This document shows, in pieces, positions 20,743 to 33,314 of a stretch of 64,000 nt of DNA; the first letter of the stretch is position 1; each line of letters starts with the position of its first letter. The position numbers and the translations under genes are program-made. Where the stretch lies: assembly GCF_029690045.1 (NCBI RefSeq), contig NZ_CP121464.1:1302001-1366000 (forward strand), in the 5' to 3' direction. The notes beneath the pieces are model-generated. The model saw only the letters and a list, made by a program, of their open reading frames with translations. It did not search any database and was not told the DNA's origin. This DNA comes from Janthinobacterium rivuli (GTDB lineage Bacteria; Pseudomonadota; Gammaproteobacteria; Burkholderiales; Burkholderiaceae_D).

Positions 20743-22854
20743 ATGCGGATAATGCGCTTGTTCATAGCCTGCTGGCTATTTCTGTTTATCCTGGGACAGG
20801 CTTGGGCCGGTGTGCTGACCAAAGCCGAACTGGCGCGGCGCTTTCCTGCGCCCATCGTCATCGGCGACAAGGAGAGCGATTTTCCCGTCTGGCCCTTGTT
20901 CCGGCAAAACGCCACGGCGACAGAGCTGGCCGGCTACGTTTTCGAATCGGTGGACCTGTCGCCGATTCCCGGCTTTTCCGGCGTGCCCGTCAATCTGCTG
21001 ATCGCCATCGATCCGAAAGGCAGTTTTCTCGCCGTCGCCGTGCTGTCGCAGCACGAACCCGTGTTTCTCGACGGTCTAGGTGAAGCGCCGTTGTTCCAGT
21101 TCGTCAAACAGTACCAGGGCTTGTCGCTGAAACAGAATATCGCCATCGATGCGCGCACCAAGCGCGCGCCAGATGCGACCCATGCCGATATCGATGGCGT
21201 GTCGAAGGCCACGGCCTCCGTGCGCATCATCAACCAAAGCGTGCTCGCGTCGGCATTGAAAGTGTCGCGGAAAAAACTGGGTTTCGCGCAAGGCCGCGAC
21301 CCGGACCAGATCGCCCGCATCCGCATGGAGGTATTCGAAAAACGCAGCGTGACGCAGATGCTCGCACAGGGCTTGATCCAGCATGTGCGTTTGAGCAACA
21401 AGGAGGTAGAGACTTTGTTTGCCGGCAGTCCCGGAGCGGGACTCGATGTGGAAGCGACGCGCGAACCGGACGGCGTGTTCATCGACCTGTACCTGGCGTA
21501 TGTATCCGTGCCCAGCGTGGGACGCAATCTGTTGACGGAACGCAGCTGGAACAAATTGCGCAACCGCTTGGAGGAGGGCGACCACGCCATCCTCATCATG
21601 TCGCGCGGGCGCTACAGCGTGCTGGGCGACGATTTCGTGCGCGGAACAGTCCCGGACAGGCTGTTACTGAAGCAAGATGGCTTGCCCATCGACATGCGCG
21701 ACCTGGACCTGGAATTGAGCTTGTCCGATACGGCTACGTTGCCGACGGAAAATGTCGCCGTGTTTCGGATCATCAGCCAGGCGGGGCTCGATGCGGCCAG
21801 TCCGCTGGCGTTCACGCTACCGATCACGCGCAGCAAGGGCATCGTGTATCCGGAGCGCATCGCTCGCAACGTCGATTTCAACTACCGTTTGCCGGCCGAA
21901 TTCTATACTGCGCCGCAAGGCGACGATGCCACGTGGCGCGGCACGTGGAAAAACCGCAAGGCTGAGTTGCTGTTCTTGGCCGCCGGGCTGGCGCTGCTGG
22001 CCGGCGCATTGACATGGCAGAAACGCCTGGTGCGCGACGGGCGGCAATTTGCCTGGTTCCGCCGTCTGTTCCTGTTGTTTACCATCGGCTTCATCGGCTA
22101 TTACGCGCAGGGGCAGTTATCGATTGTCAATATCACGGGTGTCATCCAGGCGCTGCTGGCGGGGCGCAGCCTGAGCTTTTTTCTGTTCGATCCGATGACG
22201 GTGATCCTGTGGGCGTTCGTGCTGCTCAGTCTGTTTATCTGGGGGCGCGGCACGTTTTGCGGCTGGCTGTGTCCGTTTGGCGCGCTGCAGGAATTCACGG
22301 GCAAGCTGGGCCAGTGGTTGCGCTTGCCTCAGTGGAAGATCAAGCCGCGTCTCGATGGCCGCTTGAAATGGATCAAGTATGGCTTGCTGGCGGCCATACT
22401 TGGCAGCAGCCTGTTTTCCAGCCAGATCACGGACAAGCTGGTCGAGCTGGAGCCGTTCAAGACGGCCATTACCCTGAACTTCGTGCGCGCCTGGCCGTTC
22501 GTCGCGTATGCCGTGGGCTTGCTGCTGCTCAGCAGTGTTTCCTACAAATTCTTTTGCCGCTACCTGTGCCCGTTTGGCGCGGCGCTGGCGCTGCTGGGGC
22601 GGTTTCGCGTGTTCAACTGGATTCCGCGTCGCAAGGAGTGCGGCACACCGTGCCAGACGTGTCGCCACCGCTGCGAACATCACGCCATCGCGCCGAGCGG
22701 GAAAGTCGATTACGGCGAATGTTTCCAGTGTATGGATTGCGTGGTGATTTACGCCAGCGATGAAAAATGCGCCCCCTTGATGCTGGAAATCAAGCGTGCC
22801 CGCACCATTCCCATTGTCCGGGCCACGGCAGAGGAGAGCAGCAATGCAGCGTAG
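20743..22854 (+). CDS. NosR-like FMN-binding and iron-sulfur membrane protein
   Basis: A 703-residue protein with the domain order of NosR. It has a signal sequence (ending AWA), a periplasmic FMN-binding domain with the flavin-attachment motif DGVSKATAS (Thr157 as acceptor), about five membrane segments starting near residue 407, and a polyferredoxin-like C-terminus. Cysteine motifs are CGWLCP (506/510), CRYLCP (605/609), CGTPCQTCRHRC (633-644) and CFQCMDC with a distant fourth Cys (660-677), as in NosR itself. No nitrous oxide reductase genes are near. The ApbE gene overlaps its 3' end. An electron-transfer role for the quinoprotein system, or for metal/PQQ maturation, is my inference. Confidence 0.88.
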   Translation: MRIMRLFIACWLFLFILGQAWAGVLTKAELARRFPAPIVIGDKESDFPVWPLFRQNATATELAGYVFESVDLSPIPGFSGVPVNLLIAIDPKGSFLAVAVLSQHEPVFLDGLGEAPLFQFVKQYQGLSLKQNIAIDARTKRAPDATHADIDGVSKATASVRIINQSVLASALKVSRKKLGFAQGRDPDQIARIRMEVFEKRSVTQMLAQGLIQHVRLSNKEVETLFAGSPGAGLDVEATREPDGVFIDLYLAYVSVPSVGRNLLTERSWNKLRNRLEEGDHAILIMSRGRYSVLGDDFVRGTVPDRLLLKQDGLPIDMRDLDLELSLSDTATLPTENVAVFRIISQAGLDAASPLAFTLPITRSKGIVYPERIARNVDFNYRLPAEFYTAPQGDDATWRGTWKNRKAELLFLAAGLALLAGALTWQKRLVRDGRQFAWFRRLFLLFTIGFIGYYAQGQLSIVNITGVIQALLAGRSLSFFLFDPMTVILWAFVLLSLFIWGRGTFCGWLCPFGALQEFTGKLGQWLRLPQWKIKPRLDGRLKWIKYGLLAAILGSSLFSSQITDKLVELEPFKTAITLNFVRAWPFVAYAVGLLLLSSVSYKFFCRYLCPFGAALALLGRFRVFNWIPRRKECGTPCQTCRHRCEHHAIAPSGKVDYGECFQCMDCVVIYASDEKCAPLMLEIKRARTIPIVRATAEESSNAA

Positions 22855-23854
22855 AACGTTTATTTCCGCAGCGATCGGCAGCGTGGCCGGCATGGCGGGC
22901 GTTATTTTGCCTGGCAGCATGGCGCGCGGTACGGCCACGGCGTCTGGCGTGCGGCCTTATCAAGGCGCCGCGCTGGCGTTTGGCACGACGATCGCCGTCA
23001 CCGTGTTGCACCACGATCAGCGCCAGGCGGAACTGGCCATCGAGGATGCCTTGCATGCGGCCAGGAATATCGACCGCCTGATGAGTATTTACAGCCCGAG
23101 CAGCCAAGTCTTCCGGCTGAACCGTGACGGCCGCCTGGCCCGGCCTGACGTCCATTTGCTGGCGGTGCTGGCGCAGGCGCAAGCCTTGTCGCAATGGAGC
23201 GATGGGGCATTTGATATCACCGTGCAACCTTTATGGCAGCTGTTTCGCGCGGCGGCAGACCAGGCAAGCTTGCCGACGGACACATTGCGTCGCGCAGCGC
23301 AGGCGCGGGTCGGCTGGCGGCAACTGGCGTGGGATAGCCGCGAAGTGCGTTTTTTTCAGCCCGGCATGGCGCTGACCTTGAATGGCCTGGCGCAAGGCTA
23401 CGCGGCGGACATGGCGCTGGCCGCCGTGCAGGCGCGCGGCATACGGCACGCCTTGCTGGACACGGGCGAATTCGTTGCGCGCGGGCAGCGTTCCGTGCGC
23501 CGTCCCTGGACCCTGGGCATCCAGGATCCGCGTGACGCAGAAATACTCGCGGCCACCTTGAAAGTGGAAGGGCGCAGCGTGGCCACGTCGGGCGATTACG
23601 AGTGTACGTTCACGCCCGACTTCGTGCATCACCACATCTTCGATCCATCGAAGGGGGATTCGCCGCGCGAATTGGCCAGCGTGACCGTGCTGGCACCCAC
23701 GGGTTTGCTGGCCGATGGCTTGTCGACGACCTTCATGGTAACGGGTGCGGCGCGCGCGCATGCGATGGCCGCGCAAATGGAAGGCGTTGACCTGATGAGC
23801 ATCGACAAGCAGGGCCGGCGCGAGATGTCGCCCGGCTTTTCCCTTCTAATGTAG
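22844..23854 (+). CDS. apbE: FAD:protein FMN transferase (ApbE family)
   Basis: Attaches FMN covalently to a threonine of exported flavoproteins; the obvious client is the NosR-like protein encoded just upstream. The 336-residue product begins MQRRTFISAA, a twin-arginine-like signal, and shows FGTTIAVTV, the FDITVQPLW segment, ALTLNGLAQGYAAD and the C-terminal HHIFDPSKGDSPRELASVTV region with LLADGLSTTFMV, the usual ApbE blocks. The GG(D/N) turn appears as LLDTGEF here, a small deviation. The ATG at 22844 overlaps the nosR-like stop by 11 bases, showing translational coupling. Confidence 0.9.
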   Translation: MQRRTFISAAIGSVAGMAGVILPGSMARGTATASGVRPYQGAALAFGTTIAVTVLHHDQRQAELAIEDALHAARNIDRLMSIYSPSSQVFRLNRDGRLARPDVHLLAVLAQAQALSQWSDGAFDITVQPLWQLFRAAADQASLPTDTLRRAAQARVGWRQLAWDSREVRFFQPGMALTLNGLAQGYAADMALAAVQARGIRHALLDTGEFVARGQRSVRRPWTLGIQDPRDAEILAATLKVEGRSVATSGDYECTFTPDFVHHHIFDPSKGDSPRELASVTVLAPTGLLADGLSTTFMVTGAARAHAMAAQMEGVDLMSIDKQGRREMSPGFSLLM

Positions 23855-23855
23855 G

Positions 23856-25844
23856 CTATTTCAGATGCGGCACCTTGCGATAGATCGTGTTGCGGGACAC
23901 GCCCAGGGCCCGCGCCGTGGCCGAGACGTTGCCACCGTGGGCATCGAGCGATTTGAGAATGACGCTTTGCTCCATTTCTTCCAGGTTGGCGCCGGCCGCG
24001 ATCATGCGGTCCGTGCTGGCGCTGGCGGCAGTCGCTTGCGTCATCTCAATATCGTCGAGGAAATCATCGGGCATGTGGCGCAGACAGATTTCATGCTCGT
24101 CGCCCGCCATGACGATGGCCGTGCGCAACAGATTCGTCAACTGGCGGAAATTGCCCGGCCATTTATGCTGGTGGAACATGCGCAGAATATCCGGCGCCAC
24201 CGTGTAGCGCGTGTCGGGCGCTTCCGTTGCGAGGATTTTTTTTACGACCGTGTCCAGGTCCGTGCGTTCGCGCAGCGGCGGCAGTTTTACCACCAGGCCA
24301 TTCAGGCGGTAATACAAATCTTCGCGGAACAGTCCTTTGGCCATGCGTTCGCGCAAGTTGTGATTCGTGGCACAAATGAGTTCCACATTGACGGTGATCG
24401 ATTTGCTGCTGCCCAGCGGGGTGACCATGCGTTCCTGCAACACGCGCAACAGCCGTGCCTGCAAGCCAAACGGCATGTCGCCGATTTCATCGAGGAACAG
24501 GGTGCCGCCATTGGCTTGCAAGATCTTGCCGATGGCGCCTTTCTTGCGCGCACCCGTAAACGCCCCGTCCTCATAGCCGAACAGTTCGGACTCGATCAGG
24601 GTTTCCGGAATCGAGGCGCAATTGACGGCAATGAACGGTCCCATGGCCCGTGGCGAATCGTTGTGGATGGCTTGCGCCAGCAATTCCTTGCCGGTGCCCG
24701 TTTCTCCCATGACGAGGATGGGGATGTCGCGCCCCAATACTTTGTTGACCTTTTCGATCACCAGTTCCAGCTGCGGATCGCCCGTGCGCAGATAGCGCAG
24801 GCCGGACAGGCGGCGCGCCGCGTTGGCCGCATGGCTGGCCGGCGCGGGAACCTGGGCCGATGCGGCATTGATATCGCTCTGGTCGGTGCTGGCAGCAAAG
24901 CCGTGCTGGAAGACGCTATTGGACAGGCGCAACTGCGCGCGCCCATACACGCGCACGCCGCTGTGCATGCACAGGTTCAGCAAGCCGGGCGAGGCAGTGC
25001 GGTAATGGTCGTACAGGGCGGACACGGGCAAGCCGAACAGGGAACTGAATGTGTGCGATTGCAGCGCGGCAAATGACAGGCCCAGTTGGAACAGGCCATT
25101 CTTGTTGGCGGATAAAAACCGTCCACCCGGCGTGAACGAGGCGATGCCTTCCATCAAGGTGCCGATGAATTCGGGGCGCGCGTGGAAGTGCACGGTGATG
25201 GCATCTTCGAAGGTGGCGGAAAACAGCTGGTTCTCGATCATCAGCGCCGACATGCGCACGAGGGCCATCGTATGCTTGTGGAAACTACGCTGGTCGCTCG
25301 AGACGTCCAGCACGCCGATGACGTTGCCCCGGTGGTCGGTGATCGGTGCGGCGGAGCAGGTCAGGAAATGATTGGCGGCCAGGTAATGCTGGTCCGCATG
25401 GACCAGGGTCGGTACTTTTTCCGTGATGGCCGTGCCGATGGCATTCGTGCCGCGGCTTTGTTCCGACCATGCCACGCCCGGTTGCAAAGCGACCCGGTTG
25501 GCTTTTTCCAGAAAATCATCGTCACCCAGTGAATGCACGATGACGCCGTTGGCATCCGTCAAGATCACCATATTGTGGGTGTTGACGATTTGCTGGTACA
25601 GGGTTTCCATGGCGGGCAGCGCGTGCGTGTGCAGCAAGCGGTTTTGCTCGATCAGCAAGGACAGGTCGGATTTGCCGGCCGGCGTAAAGTCGGGCGTGGC
25701 CGTGGGCGACAGGCCAAAGGCGACGGAGCGCTGATGGGAAGTTTCAATGATGACGGGGACGTTGTCCTGTCCTGCCGGCAAAATGTTCGCGTCCGCGATG
25801 GACGAAAACGGTGCGCTACGGTAAGTAGCTGACGGTTGATACAT
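23856..25844 (-). CDS. Sigma-54-dependent transcriptional activator, AcoR family
   Basis: A 662-residue enhancer-binding protein. The N-terminal third holds a GAF-type sensor ([38 protein letters not shown]). The centre is an AAA+ domain with Walker A GETGTGKE (residues 380-387) and the sigma-54 contact loop GAFTGA (427-432). The C-terminus is a Fis-type HTH ([21 protein letters not shown]). The ATG at 25844 has GGAGG upstream; a longer frame to 25916 lacks this. It converges on apbE with 1 base between stops. It is the only regulator in a cluster with five sigma-54 promoters, so it very likely drives them, probably sensing an alcohol or its oxidation product. No acetoin genes are present. 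Confidence 0.93.
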   Translation of the reverse strand: MYQPSATYRSAPFSSIADANILPAGQDNVPVIIETSHQRSVAFGLSPTATPDFTPAGKSDLSLLIEQNRLLHTHALPAMETLYQQIVNTHNMVILTDANGVIVHSLGDDDFLEKANRVALQPGVAWSEQSRGTNAIGTAITEKVPTLVHADQHYLAANHFLTCSAAPITDHRGNVIGVLDVSSDQRSFHKHTMALVRMSALMIENQLFSATFEDAITVHFHARPEFIGTLMEGIASFTPGGRFLSANKNGLFQLGLSFAALQSHTFSSLFGLPVSALYDHYRTASPGLLNLCMHSGVRVYGRAQLRLSNSVFQHGFAASTDQSDINAASAQVPAPASHAANAARRLSGLRYLRTGDPQLELVIEKVNKVLGRDIPILVMGETGTGKELLAQAIHNDSPRAMGPFIAVNCASIPETLIESELFGYEDGAFTGARKKGAIGKILQANGGTLFLDEIGDMPFGLQARLLRVLQERMVTPLGSSKSITVNVELICATNHNLRERMAKGLFREDLYYRLNGLVVKLPPLRERTDLDTVVKKILATEAPDTRYTVAPDILRMFHQHKWPGNFRQLTNLLRTAIVMAGDEHEICLRHMPDDFLDDIEMTQATAASASTDRMIAAGANLEEMEQSVILKSLDAHGGNVSATARALGVSRNTIYRKVPHLK

Positions 25845-26063
25845 GATCTCGTTGCCTCCGTTGGGCCCTGTACCGGGCGCTCTTTTGAATATCGAGAGTG
25901 TTCCATAATGTAGCACCTGTCACAGATGGGAGCAAAGCAAAGCGAACCGGGCTATCCCCAGTGTTGCTGCCAGGCCCAGAGTTGCTCCCATCAGTGGACA
26001 GTGCATAGGGCTGTATAAGCAAGTGTGGTGCCAGGGCCGTTTCGCAGGACGGAAAAATAGCGC
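25845..26063. other. Intergenic region between activator gene and rrn promoter 2
   Basis: About 220 bases containing the divergent 5' region of the activator gene. Apart from the GGAGG before its start codon I see no clear promoter or operator here, and no -24/-12 element, so the activator itself does not appear to be sigma-54-dependent. Confidence 0.5.
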
Positions 26064-26092
26064 TTGCGGCGCGCGCGGAGCAGGGCTATAAT
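26064..26092 (+). promoter_or_regulatory. rrn operon 2 promoter P1
   Basis: TTGCGG, 17 bases, TATAAT, as in operon 1. The spacer sequence differs (GC-rich CGCGCG run), while the region from -10 onward is the same. Confidence 0.8.
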
Positions 26093-26148
26093 TCGCCCCC
26101 TCGCTGAACGACGCATGCAAATGCCGAGTAAGGCAGGAAAAGAAGGAG

Positions 26149-26177
26149 TTGACGGATTTAGCGAAATGCTTCATACT
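26149..26177 (+). promoter_or_regulatory. rrn operon 2 promoter P2
   Basis: TTGACG, 17 bases, CATACT, identical to operon 1. Confidence 0.6.
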
Positions 26178-26241
26178 CTTCCTTCTTCGCAGCTGACAAA
26201 CACAACGCTTTGTCGATAGCGCGAAAGTAGCACCGAATACA

Positions 26242-26254
26242 GTTCTTTAACAAT
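26242..26254 (+). promoter_or_regulatory. boxA antitermination site, rrn leader 2
   Basis: GTTCTTTAACAAT, same position relative to 16S as in operon 1. Confidence 0.8.
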
Positions 26255-26444
26255 TAACAGTCGATAAGTGTGGGCATTTGATGTAAGTGCAGCAGCGATT
26301 TTCGGATCGCTGTAAAACTTAAAATATCAAATGTTCACAAGAAATAATGAAATAGGCGCTACGAAAGTAGTGGCCTGTCAGTTTTTTGAGTGAGCGACCC
26401 GTCAGCAATGACGGTGCCAATAAAATGGCAAAGTAACAGAGATT

Positions 26445-27978
<1,534 letters not shown>

Positions 27979-28056
27979 GAGTTTGCACGAATCAGGTAAC
28001 TGGTTCACGCATCAAATGTTCACACTTATCGGCTGTTAATATAAAGAACAGCATTT

Positions 28057-28133
28057 GGGGCTGTAGCTCAGCTGGTTAGAGCACCGTGTTGATAACGCGG
28101 GGGTCGTTGGTTCGAGTCCAACCAGCCCTACCA
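28057..28133 (+). tRNA. ileT: tRNA-Ile (GAT), operon 2
   Basis: Identical 77-base cloverleaf with encoded CCA; see operon 1. Only 26 bases separate it from tRNA-Ala here. Confidence 0.97.
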
Positions 28134-28159
28134 GTTTCTGTAGTCTGGAAATACCCATA

Positions 28160-28235
28160 GGGGGATTAGCTCAGCTGGGAGAGCACCTGCTTTGCAAGCA
28201 GGGGGTCGTCGGTTCGATCCCGTCATCCTCCACCA
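28160..28235 (+). tRNA. alaT: tRNA-Ala (TGC), operon 2
   Basis: Identical 76-base cloverleaf with anticodon TGC and encoded CCA. Confidence 0.97.
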
Positions 28236-28309
28236 AAAGTTCAAACGTAAATCAGTGTTGAATTCAACACCGGGATTTAGGTTTGGTCTTTCGAGATCAA
28301 GTGCTGTAT

Positions 28310-28322
28310 GTTCTTTAACAAT
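28310..28322 (+). promoter_or_regulatory. boxA antitermination site before 23S, operon 2
   Basis: GTTCTTTAACAAT. The sequence between tRNA-Ala and this boxA diverges from operon 1, whereas the boxA and what follows are conserved. Confidence 0.75.
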
Positions 28323-28476
28323 CTGGAAGAAGTAAAGATTATTTATTGATCGGTTTGCCGTAAAAAGTAAATCGATGGGTAATGATTGTATGTATCAACA
28401 AACAAGCAACAACGTTGTACTTTCTTATCCCTGTAGCGCTCTTTCATTATGCAAATGATGAGAGGCTAACGTTATA

Positions 28477-31353
<2,877 letters not shown>

Positions 31354-31489
31354 ATAACCTTAGCAGGTACAGAGGATAAGACGGTACAACGTTGCGTGTG
31401 TGTTGATACAACCAGTCATTACCCCAATCTTTGCTTCTTCCAGATTCAGGCTTTGTCGTCCAATTGGAGACAAATGCCAGTACAAGTTA

Positions 31490-31605
31490 TGCCTGATGAC
31501 CATAGCAAGTTGGTCCCACCCCTTCCCATCCCGAACAGGACCGTGAAACAACTTTGCGCCGATGATAGTGCTGCAACCAGTGTGAAAGTAGGTTATCGTC
31601 AGGCT
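31490..31605 (+). rRNA. rrf: 5S ribosomal RNA (operon 2)
   Basis: Identical to the first 5S copy through the closing helix. Confidence 0.95.
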
Positions 31606-31614
31606 TGTTATTCG

Positions 31615-31650
31615 AAAAAACCCCTTCCGGTGATCCGGTTGGGGTTTTTT
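31615..31650 (+). terminator. rrn operon 2 terminator
   Basis: Same hairpin as operon 1 (CCCCTTCCGG-TGAT-CCGGTTGGGG) with flanking A and T runs. Confidence 0.9.
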
Positions 31651-31683
31651 ACGTCTGGTGGTTTTGTTTGACGCTGGTGGTGC

Positions 31684-31767
31684 TTGTCGGCTTACGCGCT
31701 GCGCGCTAAGCCGACCTACGGTCATGTAAAGTCCGGTAGGTCGGATTAGCGTGGCGTAATCCGACAA
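31684..31767. repeat. Paired palindromic (REP-like) element
   Basis: Two hairpins face each other. The first has arms GTCGGCTTA (31686) and TAAGCCGAC (31707); the second has GTCGGATTA (31740) and TAATCCGAC (31757). Outside them TGTCGG...CCTACGG and CCGGTAGG...CCGACA form a larger inverted repeat. The GTCGGATTA..TAATCCGAC core with a CCTAC flank resembles palindromic repeats scattered in many proteobacterial genomes. It lies in the gap between rrn operon 2 and the HIU hydrolase gene. Confidence 0.75.
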
Positions 31768-31786
31768 CATTGTTGGCCTCGTGGCA

Positions 31787-32140
31787 TCAGCTACCGCGGT
31801 AAGTAGAATACGACCAGGGCGACACCACCAGCGGCACGTGATAATTTTCATCCGTATGCGCAATACCGAAGGCCAGCGTCACCAGGTCGATAAAGCGGGG
31901 CGAGGGCAATTCCACCCCCTGGGCGGCGAAATAGTCGCCTGCATTGAACACCAGTTCATACTGGCCCGCTTTCATGCTCTCGCCCTCCAGCAATGGCGTG
32001 CTGCAACGGCCATCGCTGTTCGTCATATCCATCTTCAATAGCACTTTTCCTTCCGGCGCGACTGAAAACAAGGCAACCTTGACGCCGGCTCCCGGCCTGC
32101 CGTGGGCGATATCGAGTACATGCGTGCTGAGTTTTCCCAT
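31787..32140 (-). CDS. uraH: 5-hydroxyisourate hydrolase (transthyretin-like)
   Basis: Opens 5-hydroxyisourate, the product of urate oxidation, to OHCU. The 117-residue protein has the two family signatures: KLSTHVLDIAHGRPG at the N-terminus (catalytic His) and the C-terminal tetrapeptide YRGS. HVPLVVSPWSYSTYRGS carries the second block. It has no signal peptide, so it is cytoplasmic or at least not exported by Sec. It is divergent from puuE across 121 bases that hold a palindrome and a shared motif. The next enzyme, OHCU decarboxylase, is not in the window. Confidence 0.95.
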   Translation of the reverse strand: MGKLSTHVLDIAHGRPGAGVKVALFSVAPEGKVLLKMDMTNSDGRCSTPLLEGESMKAGQYELVFNAGDYFAAQGVELPSPRFIDLVTLAFGIAHTDENYHVPLVVSPWSYSTYRGS

Positions 32141-32186
32141 TTGCTATCCTGTATATAGGGTGAGTGAATGTGCTTATCGTGCAAAT

Positions 32187-32232
32187 CATATACCGGTGAC
32201 TGCGCCTGGCTATATGATTGGGCATATAGCCA
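32187..32232. promoter_or_regulatory. Operator candidates between uraH and puuE
   Basis: Two elements. CATATACCGGTG at 32187-32198 recurs as CATATGCCGGTG before xdhA (33268). A perfect palindrome follows with 10-bp arms TGGCTATATG (32207-32216) and CATATAGCCA (32223-32232) around ATTGGG; its GCATATAG core also recurs before xdhA (33254). Probably binding sites of a urate/xanthine-responsive regulator that is not encoded beside them. Confidence 0.5.
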
Positions 32233-32261
32233 ACATTGTCCTCCTATAGGCGCGCCTCCGC

Positions 32262-33215
32262 ATGAACAATTACGAAGATTATCCACGCGACTTGATCGGC
32301 TATGGCCGCACGCCACCCCATCCGCAATGGCCGGGCAAGGCCCGCATCGCGCTGCAATTCGTCCTCAATTACGAGGAGGGGGCGGAAAACAGCGTGCTGC
32401 ATGGCGATCCCGCGTCGGAAACGTTTTTATCGGAAATGATCGGTGCGGCCGCCTTTCCCGCGCGCCATCTGAGCATGGAGTCGATTTATGAATACGGCTC
32501 GCGCGCCGGGCTGTGGCGCTTGCTGCGCATGTTCGAGGAGCGGCGCCTGCCATTGACGGTCTTCGGCGTATCGATGGCCTTGAAACGCAATCCGGAGGCG
32601 GTGGCCGCCTTCCAGCAATTGGGGCATGAAATCGCCTGCCATGGCTTGCGCTGGATTTCCTACCAAAACATGGACGAGGCGACGGAACGCGAACACATGC
32701 GCGAAGCTGTGCAGATCATTCGCGAATTGACGGGTTCCGCCCCGCAAGGCTGGTATACCGGGCGCGATTCGCCGAATACGCGCAAACTGGTGGTCGAGCA
32801 TGGCGGTTTCCGCTATGACGCTGATTATTACGGAGACGACCTGCCATTCTGGGACAAGGTGGCGTACACGGATGCCGCCGGCATGCCGGCCGTGCAGCCG
32901 CAACTGATCGTGCCCTATACCCTGGATACGAACGATATGCGCTTTGCCGCCATGCAAGGCTTTAATTCGGGCACGCAGTTTTTTGACTATCTGAAGGATG
33001 CCTTTGATGTGCTGTACGCGGAAGGCGATCCGAACGGCTTGAATCAGCCGAAGATGCTGTCGGTGGGCTTGCATTGCCGCCTGGTGGGACGGCCTGGACG
33101 GGCCGCGGCGCTGGCGCGCTTCCTCGACTATGTGCAGGGCCATGAGCAGGTATGGATCACGCGCCGCATCGATATCGCCGAACATTGGCATGCGACGCAT
33201 CCATTCCAGGACTGA
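32262..33215 (+). CDS. puuE: Allantoinase, PuuE type (polysaccharide deacetylase fold)
   Basis: Hydrolyses allantoin in ureide catabolism. The metal-independent PuuE family is unrelated to the classical DAL1 enzyme. The 317-residue protein opens YPRDLIGYGRTPPHPQWPG, a hallmark of PuuE, and contains VLNYEEGAENSVLHGD, LTVFGVSMAL, GHEIACHGLRWI and PQGWYTGRDSPNTRKL, as expected for this deacetylase-like family. Polysaccharide deacetylase is the fallback annotation, but the neighbouring HIU hydrolase and xanthine dehydrogenase make allantoinase the better call. Start is the ATG at 32262. Confidence 0.93.
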   Translation: MNNYEDYPRDLIGYGRTPPHPQWPGKARIALQFVLNYEEGAENSVLHGDPASETFLSEMIGAAAFPARHLSMESIYEYGSRAGLWRLLRMFEERRLPLTVFGVSMALKRNPEAVAAFQQLGHEIACHGLRWISYQNMDEATEREHMREAVQIIRELTGSAPQGWYTGRDSPNTRKLVVEHGGFRYDADYYGDDLPFWDKVAYTDAAGMPAVQPQLIVPYTLDTNDMRFAAMQGFNSGTQFFDYLKDAFDVLYAEGDPNGLNQPKMLSVGLHCRLVGRPGRAAALARFLDYVQGHEQVWITRRIDIAEHWHATHPFQD

Positions 33216-33253
33216 GTTCTATTGAGATAAGATGATAAGTAAAATCAGTCTTT

Positions 33254-33279
33254 GCATATAGTTGTCTCATATGCCGGTG
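33254..33279. promoter_or_regulatory. Operator candidate upstream of xdhA
   Basis: GCATATAG-TTGTC-TCATATGC is an imperfect palindrome that overlaps CATATGCCGGTG. Both parts match the uraH/puuE intergenic elements, suggesting a common regulator. It ends 35 bases before the xdhA ATG. Confidence 0.5.
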
Positions 33280-33314
33280 TTAATCTCCTATACTGGGACT
33301 ATACCGAGGCCAGC

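Noticed and set aside
20743..22854. NosR as evidence for denitrification
   Set aside because: No nosZ, nosD, nosF, nosY or nosL is present, and the operon and promoter tie the gene to the alcohol oxidation cluster.
23856..25844. AcoR as acetoin regulator
   Set aside because: No acetoin dehydrogenase genes are in the window; only family-level similarity supports the name, while the promoters nearby point to alcohol oxidation.
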